From Allopusillimonas soli (GTDB lineage: Bacteria > Pseudomonadota > Gammaproteobacteria > Burkholderiales > Burkholderiaceae_B), in the NCBI RefSeq assembly GCF_004153445.1, contig NZ_SDQC01000004.1:372001-436000 (forward strand): a stretch of DNA of 64,000 nt, in the 5' to 3' direction. Below the pieces are notes generated by a model. It was not told the DNA's origin and ran no database searches. It saw nothing but the letters and a program-made list of their open reading frames with translations. The translations under genes and the position numbers were made by a program. This document shows positions 52,714 to 60,733 of this stretch, piece after piece. The stretch's first letter is position 1. Each line of letters opens with the position of its first letter.

Positions 52714-53510
52714 CGCAATCCGTGGCCGATCGTGCCTGGGCGCGCCATACGCCGAAAGAGCGCTGGATGCGTCTGGGGATTTTTGCGCTTGTGGCGCTGG
52801 CTGTGGGCTGGTCCCTGAGCTCCATCAATATCATTTGGTCATGGGTGTGGGACGCCCCTGCTCAAATTGGCGACTTGGCGGGCCGCATGGTTCCTCCGGA
52901 TTTTTCCGACATCCGGGCAATCCTGTGGGCCCTGGTCGAAACCCTGAATATCGCCACCATCGCCACTTTCATTGCTGTCCTGGTGTCCTTGCCGGTGGCC
53001 TATATCTCGGCACAAAACACCACGCCAAACCGTGCGACCTTGTGGCTGGGCCGATTCATTCTGGTTTCCAGCCGGTCGGTCAACACGCTGATCTGGGCGC
53101 TGCTGTTCGTGGCCATTTTCGGACCAGGCGTGATGGCGGGCATCGTCGCCATCATGTTCCGCTCCCTGGGTTTTCTGGGCAAACTGCTGGGCGAGGCGAT
53201 CGAAGAAATAGACCGGCGTCCCGTCGAGGCGCTGGAAGCCACCGGCGCTTCGCGCGCCAAGGTGATTCTGTACGCCATCGTCCCCCAGGTTGTGCCCACA
53301 TTCTTCGCAGTCGGCATATTGCGCTGGGATATCAATCTGCGCGAATCGACGGTGCTTGGTCTGGTGGGTGCCGGAGGTATCGGCGTCATTCTTCAAGGCG
53401 CCATCGATACACTGCACTGGCGCACGGTGGCCACCATTCTGCTGGCGATTATCGGACTGGTGATTGCGGGCGAAGCCGTTGCGGCGTGGCTGCGCAAAAA
53501 AGTAATTTAG
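52707..53510 (+). CDS. phnE: Phosphonate-type ABC transporter permease (PhnE-like, second)
   Basis: A 267-residue partner of the first permease. Features: LLGEAIEEIDRRPVEALEATGASRAK docking loop, VPQVVPTFFAVGILRWDINLRE and VLGLVGAGGIGVI. Two separate PhnE-type permeases are common in phosphonate and phosphite importers. It ends the operon; a degenerate region follows. Confidence 0.92.
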   Translation: MVTQSVADRAWARHTPKERWMRLGIFALVALAVGWSLSSINIIWSWVWDAPAQIGDLAGRMVPPDFSDIRAILWALVETLNIATIATFIAVLVSLPVAYISAQNTTPNRATLWLGRFILVSSRSVNTLIWALLFVAIFGPGVMAGIVAIMFRSLGFLGKLLGEAIEEIDRRPVEALEATGASRAKVILYAIVPQVVPTFFAVGILRWDINLRESTVLGLVGAGGIGVILQGAIDTLHWRTVATILLAIIGLVIAGEAVAAWLRKKVI

Positions 53511-53555
53511 CGCCTGACGTTTTCATTGGGGTGCTGATGAAATGGGTGGCCGCAA

Positions 53556-53717
53556 TCATGGGCTTGGGCCGCATGGCGGCATATGCAGCGCCATCAGTTC
53601 AACCACCCAATCCATGAACACGCGCAGCTTTGTGCTGACATGTCGGTTTGGAGAATAGGCAAGGTACATTGGCATGGGCGCCAACGTCCAGTCCTGGAAT
53701 AGGCGAACCAAGCCGCC
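53556..53717 (-). pseudogene. Remnant of a LysR regulator C terminus
   Basis: The minus strand encodes GGLVRLFQDWTLAPMPMYLA followed by YSPNRHVSTKLRVFMDWVVE and a stop, the classic C-terminal end of LysR proteins of the NmrA-neighbour type. Only about 54 codons survive; the reading upstream runs into an unrelated frame and a stop. No complete LysR gene encloses it. The rest was probably lost when sequence was inserted or deleted around 53.72 kb. Confidence 0.75.
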
Positions 53718-53775
53718 GCTTTGATTTCGAGATCAAGGTCATTGCGAAGCTGCCGCGGGCGGGGTCGAGCTAGGG

Positions 53776-53940
53776 ATGTCGTTACGTCACTACGACTCTG
53801 AAGCGCAGACCAGAAACAGGGAATATATCTACGAAAGAACCAAGCACATCGTTGGCTCGCTGATGACGCGGGAAATAATCGGGACGGCGGCTTTGGTCTA
53901 TTGCGTGGCGATCCACCAAATCGTTCCTGATGAATCCTGA
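53776..53940 (+). other. Short open frame of unknown status
   Basis: An ATG-started frame of 54 codons (MSLRHYDSEAQTRNREYIYE onward) with codon use that looks plausible, in a 387-bp region otherwise lacking a gene. It overlaps the end of the VOC gene on the other strand by 43 bp. A separate short frame at 53720-53773 reads FDFEIKVIAKLPRAGSS, which faintly recalls a glycosyltransferase-2 segment. Both may be debris; I do not recognise either. Confidence 0.25.
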
Positions 53941-54278
53941 ACACCACCGCGCAGATCGTCGTCCGGCCGCTTGCGTATCGGTGCCTGAACCTGCGTCGCT
54001 CCAGCAGCAATAGCCCGCTCGAACACCGATTTTGCATCATTGACGTAGAGGTGGATGTGAACATGTGCGCTTTGGTGGCCGGTTTCTCCACCGCCGATCA
54101 TGACAACGCTGTCGCCGATGCGAACTTCGGCGTGCATCAGCGATCCGTCGGGGCGATCGAATCTTCGCAACAGACTGCCGTCGAATGCTTCCCGCATAAA
54201 GGCAATCGAAGCCTCGGGATTCTTGCATATCAAGTAGGGACTTATCGACGGATAGCCCGATGGTTTCCAATCTGTCAT
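53898..54278 (-). CDS. PhnB-like VOC family protein
   Basis: A 126-residue single-domain VOC protein. PSISPYLICKNPEASIAFMREAF is the N-terminal pattern of PhnB-type glyoxalase-like proteins, followed by MHAEVRIGDSVVMIGG and AHVHIHLYVNDAKSVFERA. The C-terminal DLRGGVQDSSGTIWWIATQ is also typical. PhnB function is unknown. It stands between gene remnants, but is itself full length. Confidence 0.88.
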   Translation of the reverse strand: MTDWKPSGYPSISPYLICKNPEASIAFMREAFDGSLLRRFDRPDGSLMHAEVRIGDSVVMIGGGETGHQSAHVHIHLYVNDAKSVFERAIAAGATQVQAPIRKRPDDDLRGGVQDSSGTIWWIATQ

Positions 54279-54442
54279 GCGAGTAAACTCCAGCTTGCGG
54301 CCGCACGTCGCAGAGAGTCAAGATAATCCCGAAACTGCGGCAGCAGGTTCTAGAACTTGCGCTGTGTTTTTGCCGTTACTGTTGCCAGGCAACCTCCATC
54401 GGCTGCCATCTTTATCGGCAGGTCGATCTTAGGGAGCTTAAC

Positions 54443-54619
54443 ATGCGTGTCCGGGTTATGACTCTCAACGTTTGGAATGTCGAGGGAGACATATGGCTCC
54501 TTGATCTAACGGGAAAACGCCTTGTTGCATTCAATGAGCGCAATCTACCGCATCCAAATGACCGTGTAGCCATGACGCGACGTCTGTCGTTGGAATGGAA
54601 CGGCTTTCGTTATAAGTGA
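54443..54619 (+). pseudogene. Truncated head of an endonuclease/exonuclease/phosphatase family gene
   Basis: From ATG 54443 the frame reads MRVRVMTLNVWNVEGD, the N terminus of EEP-family proteins (first strand with the metal Asn), but then continues with unrelated residues to a stop at 54619. A functional EEP protein has about 250-300 residues, so this is a remnant of about 16-30 recognisable codons. It overlaps the end of the NmrA-like gene on the opposite strand. Confidence 0.55.
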
Positions 54620-55484
54620 CTGCTTTTTCCCACCACATCCCGTCGCCTAATGCAAAGGCGGTCCGATACCGGGCCATTACATCGTCAGGATGTCGGCCCA
54701 ACATATCGTTCAGATATTCCCGTGTGAGAAGTTTGCGTGTGAAGGGGGTGTTGGTCACGTCTTCCAGAATATCTGCGAGTGTTGCGTACGAGAGGGTGTC
54801 GCTGGCAACGTAGATAATCTCATTCGCGATGCGAGGCTGTTCGAGCACGATTTCTGCGGTGAGTCGTCCGATGTCCTCGGGCGTGGTGACCGTAACCTTG
54901 GTTTCCCAGGTGCCCAGTCCATGTACTGTCTTGGAGTTGAAATCAACTATACCGAAGGCCGGTTCAAACAGAAAACTCGTGAACATGCCGGTGGACACAA
55001 TTACCCATTCGGTTCGGTTCTGTGACCGCAGCAGCGTTCTGACGTCATACTGTTCATCGAAGACGGGTTGTCCGCTGCCTTTTCCGACAATGTCATAGTC
55101 AACACCAAACTGCCATGGAAAATATCGGCATACTTCTGCAGAGAGGGCGGCACGTGTCACCTTCATCTGGGTGCCGGGCCCTGCAACGAAACCGGTACAG
55201 TTAATGACGGTACGAAATCGCTTGAATACTTCGGTTAGCTCGTCTTCGGTGCAGGTAAACAGATCGAAGGGCAGTAATTCAGCGCCGAGGTCAATAAGCT
55301 CGGCAACCGATTTCGCCTCTAATACACTTGGCGATTTCCACATTTTCGGCGAGATCAAAACAGTCAGTCGTGTTTTTGCATTCTGGCGACGGGGTGCCAG
55401 CTCTCGTAGCACTGCCATGCCCAATTGGCCCGCGCCAAGTACCAGCATGTGTTCAGTATCTACTCCGCTTTTGTGTTGATTCAT
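54531..55484 (-). CDS. NmrA-like NAD(P)-binding oxidoreductase (isoflavone/aromatic alcohol reductase type)
   Basis: A 317-residue atypical short-chain dehydrogenase. The nucleotide motif HMLVLGAGQLGMAVLRELA is near the N terminus (GxGxxG-like), with VINCTGFVAGPGTQMKV and RYFPWQFGVDYDIVGKGSGQ following; the latter is typical of isoflavone-reductase-like proteins. It is divergent from the LysR gene at 55772, its likely regulator, across 287 bp. Substrate unknown. Confidence 0.85.
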   Translation of the reverse strand: MNQHKSGVDTEHMLVLGAGQLGMAVLRELAPRRQNAKTRLTVLISPKMWKSPSVLEAKSVAELIDLGAELLPFDLFTCTEDELTEVFKRFRTVINCTGFVAGPGTQMKVTRAALSAEVCRYFPWQFGVDYDIVGKGSGQPVFDEQYDVRTLLRSQNRTEWVIVSTGMFTSFLFEPAFGIVDFNSKTVHGLGTWETKVTVTTPEDIGRLTAEIVLEQPRIANEIIYVASDTLSYATLADILEDVTNTPFTRKLLTREYLNDMLGRHPDDVMARYRTAFALGDGMWWEKAVTYNESRSIPTTDVASWLHGHLDAVDCAH

Positions 55485-55771
55485 GGTGTATTTCCCTTAC
55501 ATGGTTGGAATATGATCTATCCCATATTTGTGCATAATCTGGCCAGCGCTGCTGGCTGATCAGCAAGCATTATGATGCCGGTAGAAAGCCGATTCCGAGA
55601 AATAATAATGGCCGGATGCATGATGGAAAAAGCCACAGAAATTGTTTTTAATATTGTAAAAAATGGAATAATAGGCTGGCCTTGAGACGTTACTATTCAG
55701 GCGCTCATGGCGCGCTTTATGTTTTGGAAGGGCTATGGCATACGGAAGAATCCTAATCTGGAGGTTCGAAC
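55485..55771. promoter_or_regulatory. Divergent promoter region, NmrA-like/LysR
   Basis: This 287-bp AT-rich gap holds no credible gene. It should contain the divergent promoters of the NmrA-like and LysR genes; no single operator stands out by eye. GGAGG sits just before the LysR start. Confidence 0.5.
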
Positions 55772-56710
55772 ATGGATAAACTCCGAGCTATGTGGGTTTT
55801 TGTACGCGTTGTTGATATGAATGGTTTCGCCAATGCAGCAAATGGCCTTTCCATGCCGCCTTCGACTGTAAGCAGAGTGATAAAAGATTTGGAGGCTCAT
55901 CTTGGGGCCCGGCTGTTGCAGCGAACCACGCGCACGCTTAGCCTGACGCCGGACGGCATCCTTTACTATGACCATTGCCGGCGAATCTTGAGCGAGGTTG
56001 AAGTGGCCGAATCCTCGCTGTCTAGCAAGGCTGTGCCGCCACGCGGTAAATTGCGTGTGGATATGTCTCCTTCATTGGCTCGAAGGGTTGTTCTACCAGC
56101 TATCACGGACTTTCAGGAGTGTTACCCCGATATCGATCTCATACTGACGCTCGGCGATCGACCGGTCGATTTGGTTCAAGAGGGCGTTGACTGTGTGTTG
56201 CGCGCCGGCACCCCCGCGTCGTCGGCGGTGTTGGTGGCTCGTCGGGTTGGCAGCTTTGAATGGATAACGTGCGCCTCATCCGCATACCTTAAAAAACACA
56301 GCGAGCCGAAAACCCTGGAAGACTTAAAGTCTCACCGCTTAGTGCAGTTCCTGGCCGGGCGAACCGGGCGTTCAGTCGATTGGCGCTTTCTTATCAATGG
56401 CGAGGAACGTACCGTTAACGTATCCGGCAACCTTGCTGTAAACGATACTGACGCGTATGTCACTTGCGGCTTGGAGGGGCTGGGCCTGATTCGAATCGCG
56501 AACTTTATAGCCCAACCATATCTTCGAGATGGTCGATTGGTGGATATTCTCCGGACCTACGAATCGCCTGAGGTGCCGCTGTCAATCATGTATCCGCAGA
56601 ACCGTCACCTGTCGCCAACTGTGCGTGCTTTCGTGAGCTGGGTAAGCTTATTGATTCACGATGCACAACCAACATGGCGTCTATCTCATTGCGGGCGAGT
56701 TACAAGCTAA
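55772..56710 (+). CDS. LysR family transcriptional regulator
   Basis: A 312-residue LysR protein. MDKLRAMWVFVRVVDMNGFA and MPPSTVSRVIKDLEAHLGARLLQRTTR belong to the large subgroup typically divergent from an oxidoreductase gene. The effector domain begins near GKLRVDMSPSLAR. It probably controls the NmrA-like gene. The remnant LysR tail at 53556 belongs to the same subgroup. Confidence 0.93.
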   Translation: MDKLRAMWVFVRVVDMNGFANAANGLSMPPSTVSRVIKDLEAHLGARLLQRTTRTLSLTPDGILYYDHCRRILSEVEVAESSLSSKAVPPRGKLRVDMSPSLARRVVLPAITDFQECYPDIDLILTLGDRPVDLVQEGVDCVLRAGTPASSAVLVARRVGSFEWITCASSAYLKKHSEPKTLEDLKSHRLVQFLAGRTGRSVDWRFLINGEERTVNVSGNLAVNDTDAYVTCGLEGLGLIRIANFIAQPYLRDGRLVDILRTYESPEVPLSIMYPQNRHLSPTVRAFVSWVSLLIHDAQPTWRLSHCGRVTS

Positions 56711-56757
56711 TGTCATATACCAGCGTACTCTCAAGCAGACCCGTTTCGATCGTCACT

Positions 56758-57051
56758 TCAATAGCCCGCCTCTCTTTGATGCCGGAAGGACAGGACATAC
56801 ACCGCGTCGTCGACTCGTTCGTGATGGTACAAAGCAACATAACCAGAATCCCCAAACGTAATGACCAGCTCACGCAATTCCGGCATTTCAGGGTATGGTC
56901 TGCCAACGTTTGGGGCTGTTTCCAATAACAAGAGTTGCTGTGCGATGGCTTGACCCGCTCGCCGGGCGGCTTCCGGCGCCTTGGCTTGCAGGAACTGCCG
57001 GCACCGCTCCAAGCCTTCCGATGCGGCTTCGGTGATGATTACTTGTGGCAC
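56758..57051 (-). CDS. parE: ParE/RelE-family toxin
   Basis: A 97-residue toxin of the RelE/ParE superfamily. MPQVIITEAASEGLERCRQF opens the family fold, PNVGRPYPEMPELRELVITFG and the terminal YVLSFRHQREAGY match the ParE pattern, with the last segment resembling the usual ILRIRHGREA. It overlaps the antitoxin gene by 13 bp. ParE toxins poison DNA gyrase while RelE toxins cleave mRNA; the lack of obvious RelE catalytic residues favours ParE. Confidence 0.9.
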   Translation of the reverse strand: MPQVIITEAASEGLERCRQFLQAKAPEAARRAGQAIAQQLLLLETAPNVGRPYPEMPELRELVITFGDSGYVALYHHERVDDAVYVLSFRHQREAGY

Positions 57052-57311
57052 TCGGGCAGCGCCTTTTCTTTATCGGTACCCCAGGTGTTCAACCAAGTGC
57101 GAACTTCCTGCCCTGTCAGGTGAAGGCCTGTTTCTTGGTAAGACGCCCATGATGCCAATGCTTCCTGCTTGAAGCTCTCGCGGGCCTCTTCGCGCTCGAC
57201 GTACTGTCGGATGGCTTCGAGCATGATCCAATGTGGTGAGCGACGTCGTTGGCTAGCCAAATGCTGAACACGGCCTTTCAAGGCTTCGTCGATCTTGAGA
57301 GATGTTGCCAT
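57039..57311 (-). CDS. Ribbon-helix-helix antitoxin
   Basis: A 90-residue protein beginning MATSLKIDEALKGRVQHLAS, RRRSPHWIMLEAIRQYVERE: a CopG-type ribbon-helix-helix domain that binds DNA as a dimer, followed by a charged C-terminal tail that should wrap the toxin. It is first in the pair, so antitoxin is made before toxin. A palindrome immediately upstream should be its autoregulatory operator. Confidence 0.9.
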   Translation of the reverse strand: MATSLKIDEALKGRVQHLASQRRRSPHWIMLEAIRQYVEREEARESFKQEALASWASYQETGLHLTGQEVRTWLNTWGTDKEKALPECHK

Positions 57312-57321
57312 AGCAGGCCCC

Positions 57322-57348
57322 TTATCACTAGGTATTACTTAGTGATAA
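57322..57348. promoter_or_regulatory. Inverted-repeat operator of the toxin-antitoxin pair
   Basis: TTATCACTA and TAGTGATAA form perfect 9-bp arms around a 9-nt spacer, ending 10 bp before the antitoxin start. RHH antitoxins typically autorepress at such sites. Confidence 0.7.
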
Positions 57349-57398
57349 TAACGCCGTCGGCCCGCCACGTCTACTCAATGTGATAAGCCAAGATAACA

Positions 57399-57857
57399 TC
57401 ACGTCACTTTTCGTACCTCAGTAGCGGCAGGCATCAAGATGGCGCCATCTTTCGATGTGGGTATCATCGGCGCGATTGGCTTGCCCGTGTTTTTGTCAAT
57501 CAGTACGGAATGGCGCTCGCCACGCGCGAACGCATGCCGTTCCCCCCACTGTCGCAATGCCACGACAACAGGAAACAGGCTCTCTCCCTTGGCTGTCAGG
57601 ACATATTCCTGATAGGCGGTGCCGTCCGAAGCCGCCTGCATTTCAAGAATGCCGGCTTTGGTTAGCTTGCGCAGCCGATCTGTGAGGATGTTGCGGGCAA
57701 CGTCCAGGCTGCGCTGGAAGTCACCGAAACGGCGCACGCCATCAAAGGCGTCACGCACGATCAGCAACGACCAGCGATCTCCCACAATATCAACGCAGCG
57801 GGCGACGGGACACGGTCTGTCATTCATTGTCTTGTGGCGAGGCACGGTAGCTCCCAT
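57399..57857 (-). CDS. HxlR family transcriptional regulator
   Basis: A 152-residue winged-helix regulator. CPVARCVDIVGDRWSLLIVRDAFDG is the HxlR signature with a sensing-type Cys near the N terminus, then FGDFQRSLDVARNILTDRLRKL and YVLTAKGESLFPVVVALRQWG. Starts are possible at ATG 57857, ATG 57827 or TTG 57878. It is divergent from the interrupted MFS gene, and two imperfect repeats between them are likely operators. HxlR proteins often regulate a divergent gene in response to aldehydes or electrophiles. Confidence 0.9.
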   Translation of the reverse strand: MGATVPRHKTMNDRPCPVARCVDIVGDRWSLLIVRDAFDGVRRFGDFQRSLDVARNILTDRLRKLTKAGILEMQAASDGTAYQEYVLTAKGESLFPVVVALRQWGERHAFARGERHSVLIDKNTGKPIAPMIPTSKDGAILMPAATEVRKVT

Positions 57858-57870
57858 TGGAACATCGCGG

Positions 57871-57934
57871 GCATTCAACTAAGTTGCATTTTAAAACTAC
57901 ATGCCATAGCATTCAACTAGTTTTATTTTGAAAC
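57871..57934. promoter_or_regulatory. Imperfect direct repeat in the HxlR/MFS divergent promoter
   Basis: Two imperfect copies of about 26 bp start at 57871 and 57909, each beginning GCATTCAACTA and ending in a T-rich AAAC-type tail; they are 38 bp apart. Each contains a short palindrome (CAACTAAGTTG in the first, AACTAGTT in the second). The position fits HxlR operator sites. Confidence 0.6.
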
Positions 57935-57956
57935 TTGATTGAATGGACTTGGAATC

Positions 57957-59231
57957 ATGAAGTCATTGTTTACGGCACTGCCGAGTCGGAACCACGCTTC
58001 GGTGCCAGATGCACAAATGCCTCGTAGTCTGGTGCTGCTGTTTGCTATCGCCAGCGGTTTAAGTGTGGCGAATGTCTACTACGCGCAACCATTGCTCGAC
58101 GCGTTGGCGCGAGACTTCGACATCAGCTACGCGGCTGTCGGCGGGGTAGTGACTGCCACGCAGGCCGGTTGCGCATTGGCCTTGCTACTGTTGGTGCCAT
58201 TGGGAGACCGGATAGAACGTCGCCGACTGATGGCCATACAACTACTGGCGCTAGTGGCGGCACTGGCAACGGTGGGTATGGCGGCGTCCATACCTGTGTT
58301 GCTGGCCGGCATGCTCGGCGTTGGTATGTTGGGTACGGCAATGGCACAGGGGCTGATTGCCTATGCAGCAAGCGCCGCCGCACCTCGCGAGCAAGGACGC
58401 GTTGTTGGTGCAGCGCAAAGCGGGCTGTTCATTGGTCTGCTGCTGGCGCGCGTGTTCGCTGGAGGCGTCAGCGATGTGGCCGGGTGGCGAGGCGTATATT
58501 TCTGCTCTGCTTCTCTGATGCTGGCTGTCGCGCTGCCCCTATAGAAACGGCTGCCGGTCCTGGCGGTAGTGCCGAGCGCGATGAGCTACCCGCACCTGCT
58601 GGGATCGATGTTCACGCTGCTGCGGCAAGAAAAGGTGCTGCAAGTGCGTGGCGTGCTGGCTTTGTTAATGTTTGCGGCATTCAACATCTTCTGGAGCGCC
58701 TTGGTACTGCCATTGACCGCGCCGCCTTATGACTTTTCACACACGGCCATTGGCGCCTTTGGTTTGGTCGGTACTCTGGGCGCGCTGGTTGCAGTGCGTG
58801 CCGGGCAGTGGGCCGACGACGGATATGGACAGCGCACCAGCATAGCGGCACTCTTGATCTTGCTGCTGGCCTGGGGACCGCTATCGCTGATGGCGTGGTC
58901 GCTTTGGGCATTAGTGCTTGGCATTGTGCTGCTCGACTTGGGTGGCCAGGCACTGCATGTCACAAATCAAAGTTTGATTGTTCGCACCCGCCCCGAAGCG
59001 CATAGCCGGTTGATCGGTCTTTACATGCTGTTCTATGCCGTTGGCAGCGGGTTGGGTGCCATCAGTACCACCGCAACTTATGCTCGCACCGGCTGGCAAG
59101 GCGTGTGCCTGCTTGGTGCTTCGGTTAGCGTGCTGGCATTGGTGTTTTGGTATGCGACCCGACATGTTGCGTTCGTTGTGAGCTCTTCATCATTGACGGG
59201 GAAGAGCACTGAGTGCTTGGCCCACAAATGA
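57957..59231 (+). pseudogene. MFS transporter gene interrupted by one in-frame amber codon
   Basis: The frame from ATG 57957 encodes an MFS carrier with ANVYYAQPLLDALARDF at the start, GDRIERRRLMAIQLL (MFS signature) and AAPREQGRVVGAAQSG. It meets TAG at 58542-58544 after VALPL, then continues in the same frame for a further 228 codons (KRLPVLAVVPSAM onward) to the normal end at 59231. Without the TAG it would have about 424 codons, a usual MFS length. A TAT to TAG change or sequencing error would explain it. HxlR is divergent upstream, so this was its regulated efflux pump. Confidence 0.85.
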
Positions 59232-59307
59232 CAATCGCCGGCCTGAAAGCTGGGCTTTTGTACTCCATTTTGAAGCGCAATTATTTTCTCATTCCGAGGA
59301 GCTTGCC

Positions 59308-59466
59308 ATGTCCAGCGCAGTAGAAGCAAAGGATGAGCGGCTTCATGTACCCCTGAGCGCGGAGGCCAAGACCATGCGTCAACGCGCGGCGAACTACCGT
59401 CATAAGACGGTGAGTCAGATCGTGTTGACGATTCTCGAGAGCATGCATCAAGAGCCGCAATTTTGA
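59308..59466 (+). CDS. Small ribbon-helix-helix-like protein
   Basis: A 52-residue protein, MSSAVEAKDERLHVPLSAEA at the start, with HKTVSQIVLTILESM near the end: the beta-strand, helix and helix order of Arc/CopG proteins (strand LHVPLS, then two helices). GAGGAG precedes the ATG at good spacing. No toxin gene is adjacent, so it may be an orphan antitoxin or repressor. It follows the interrupted MFS gene by 77 bp. Confidence 0.55.
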   Translation: MSSAVEAKDERLHVPLSAEAKTMRQRAANYRHKTVSQIVLTILESMHQEPQF

Positions 59467-59540
59467 CCGGTTGGGTAGTTCAGTTTGTTTGCTCGGCCTA
59501 CGCATGATGTTCAATGCTCAATTAAGTGAACTCAGGCCAT

Positions 59541-60437
59541 TCATATCGACTTGGCTATGTGTTCCCGCAGCCACTGGTGAGCGGGGTCTCGATGTACCCG
59601 CTCATGCCACAGCATCAGCATCTCGAAACCAGGCACCTCGATCGGCGGTTCCACCGCTTGCAGCGCTCGATTGCTGTGTATCAACCGAGACGGCACCATA
59701 GCCACAAGATCCGTGTTCGCCAGCACCGATTCGAGAAACAGAAAGTGCGGCACCGATAGCGCTACGTTGCGCGTCATGTCATGCAGCGCAAGCACCGTGT
59801 CCGTTGGTCCCTGAAACCCGCCACCAACTGGTGACACGATTACATGATCCAGTTTGCAGAACTGAGCGAGAGTAGGGCGGCGTTTCAAACGCGGATGGCT
59901 TGTACGGCCAGCCAGCACATAGCGTTCCGTGAACATTGAGCGGCGCCGCAAGCCTGGCGGTGCTTCTTCGCTGATGTGAAAGGCCAGGTCAATGTCGCCT
60001 TGCTCCGCTTGGCGTGCCAGTAAGGAAGGTGACAGGCCAAGGACCGCCAATCGCGTGCTGGGCGCCGCCACACGCAACCCGGCAAGCGCTGGTAACACGA
60101 TCGTGAATTCACCGTAGTCTGACGCCGCAACGCACCAAGTCTGTCGTGCTTGGGCGGGAGCGAACGGACTGGATGGTGTGACCGCATGCTCCAGTGATTC
60201 CAGCGCTTGCCTCAACGGCTCTCGTAACTCGTCGGCGCGTGCCGTGGGCCGCATACCGCGTGGACCGGGAAGCAGCAACGGATCGTTGAACAGGGCGCGC
60301 AATTTGCCTAGTTGTACGCTCACGGTGGGCTGCGATAGGTGCAGACGTTCCGCTGCGCGTGTCACATTATGCTCGGTCAGTAACGCATCGAGAGTGACCA
60401 GCAAATTAAGGTCGAGACGGCGCAAGGAATTGTTCAA
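59541..60437 (-). CDS. LysR family transcriptional regulator (NahR/NodD-like)
   Basis: A 298-residue LysR protein of the NodD/NahR branch: LRRLDLNLLVTLDALLTEHN, VTRAAERLHLSQPTVSVQLGKL and DPLLLPGPRGMRPTARADEL. This branch often responds to aromatic compounds. The effector domain begins near ARQTWCVAASDYGE. The target is unclear: both neighbours are on other units, with an open 296-bp region upstream. Confidence 0.92.
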   Translation of the reverse strand: MNNSLRRLDLNLLVTLDALLTEHNVTRAAERLHLSQPTVSVQLGKLRALFNDPLLLPGPRGMRPTARADELREPLRQALESLEHAVTPSSPFAPAQARQTWCVAASDYGEFTIVLPALAGLRVAAPSTRLAVLGLSPSLLARQAEQGDIDLAFHISEEAPPGLRRRSMFTERYVLAGRTSHPRLKRRPTLAQFCKLDHVIVSPVGGGFQGPTDTVLALHDMTRNVALSVPHFLFLESVLANTDLVAMVPSRLIHSNRALQAVEPPIEVPGFEMLMLWHERVHRDPAHQWLREHIAKSI

Positions 60438-60733
60438 TGTAATACCTAATATTTTAGAAATTCATTTTTAAGATACCGTGTACGCTGGTGGTGACTGAGC
60501 AGAATTTACGACGAACGGCCAAGTGGTTTGGGCCAAGCGATCAAAAGACACAAAAAATGCCCGCTTGTACGAGCAGACCTTTCGCAGCCAGGCTAGCCCG
60601 CTAGGAGAGCATGTGGTTGATGACTTGCAGCGCTTTGACAAGGGGTCTTGCGTTATCCTAATAGAATTACCAAACATATCAAAGGCTCGGGAAGGTAACG
60701 GGCTATCGTTCCTTCTTTTTTACCGGTTTCGTC
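60438..60733. other. Intergenic region without recognised gene
   Basis: This 296-bp divergent stretch separates two LysR genes. It should contain both promoters. A plus-strand frame at 60523-60792 is open but lacks recognisable similarity, runs into the LysR gene and has atypical composition, so I do not call it. No clear repeat or terminator is seen. Confidence 0.4.

Noticed and set aside
53594-54091. Minus-strand frame of 165 codons
   Set aside because: It shifts frame across the LysR remnant and the VOC gene and contains no conserved pattern; the LysR tail is in another frame.
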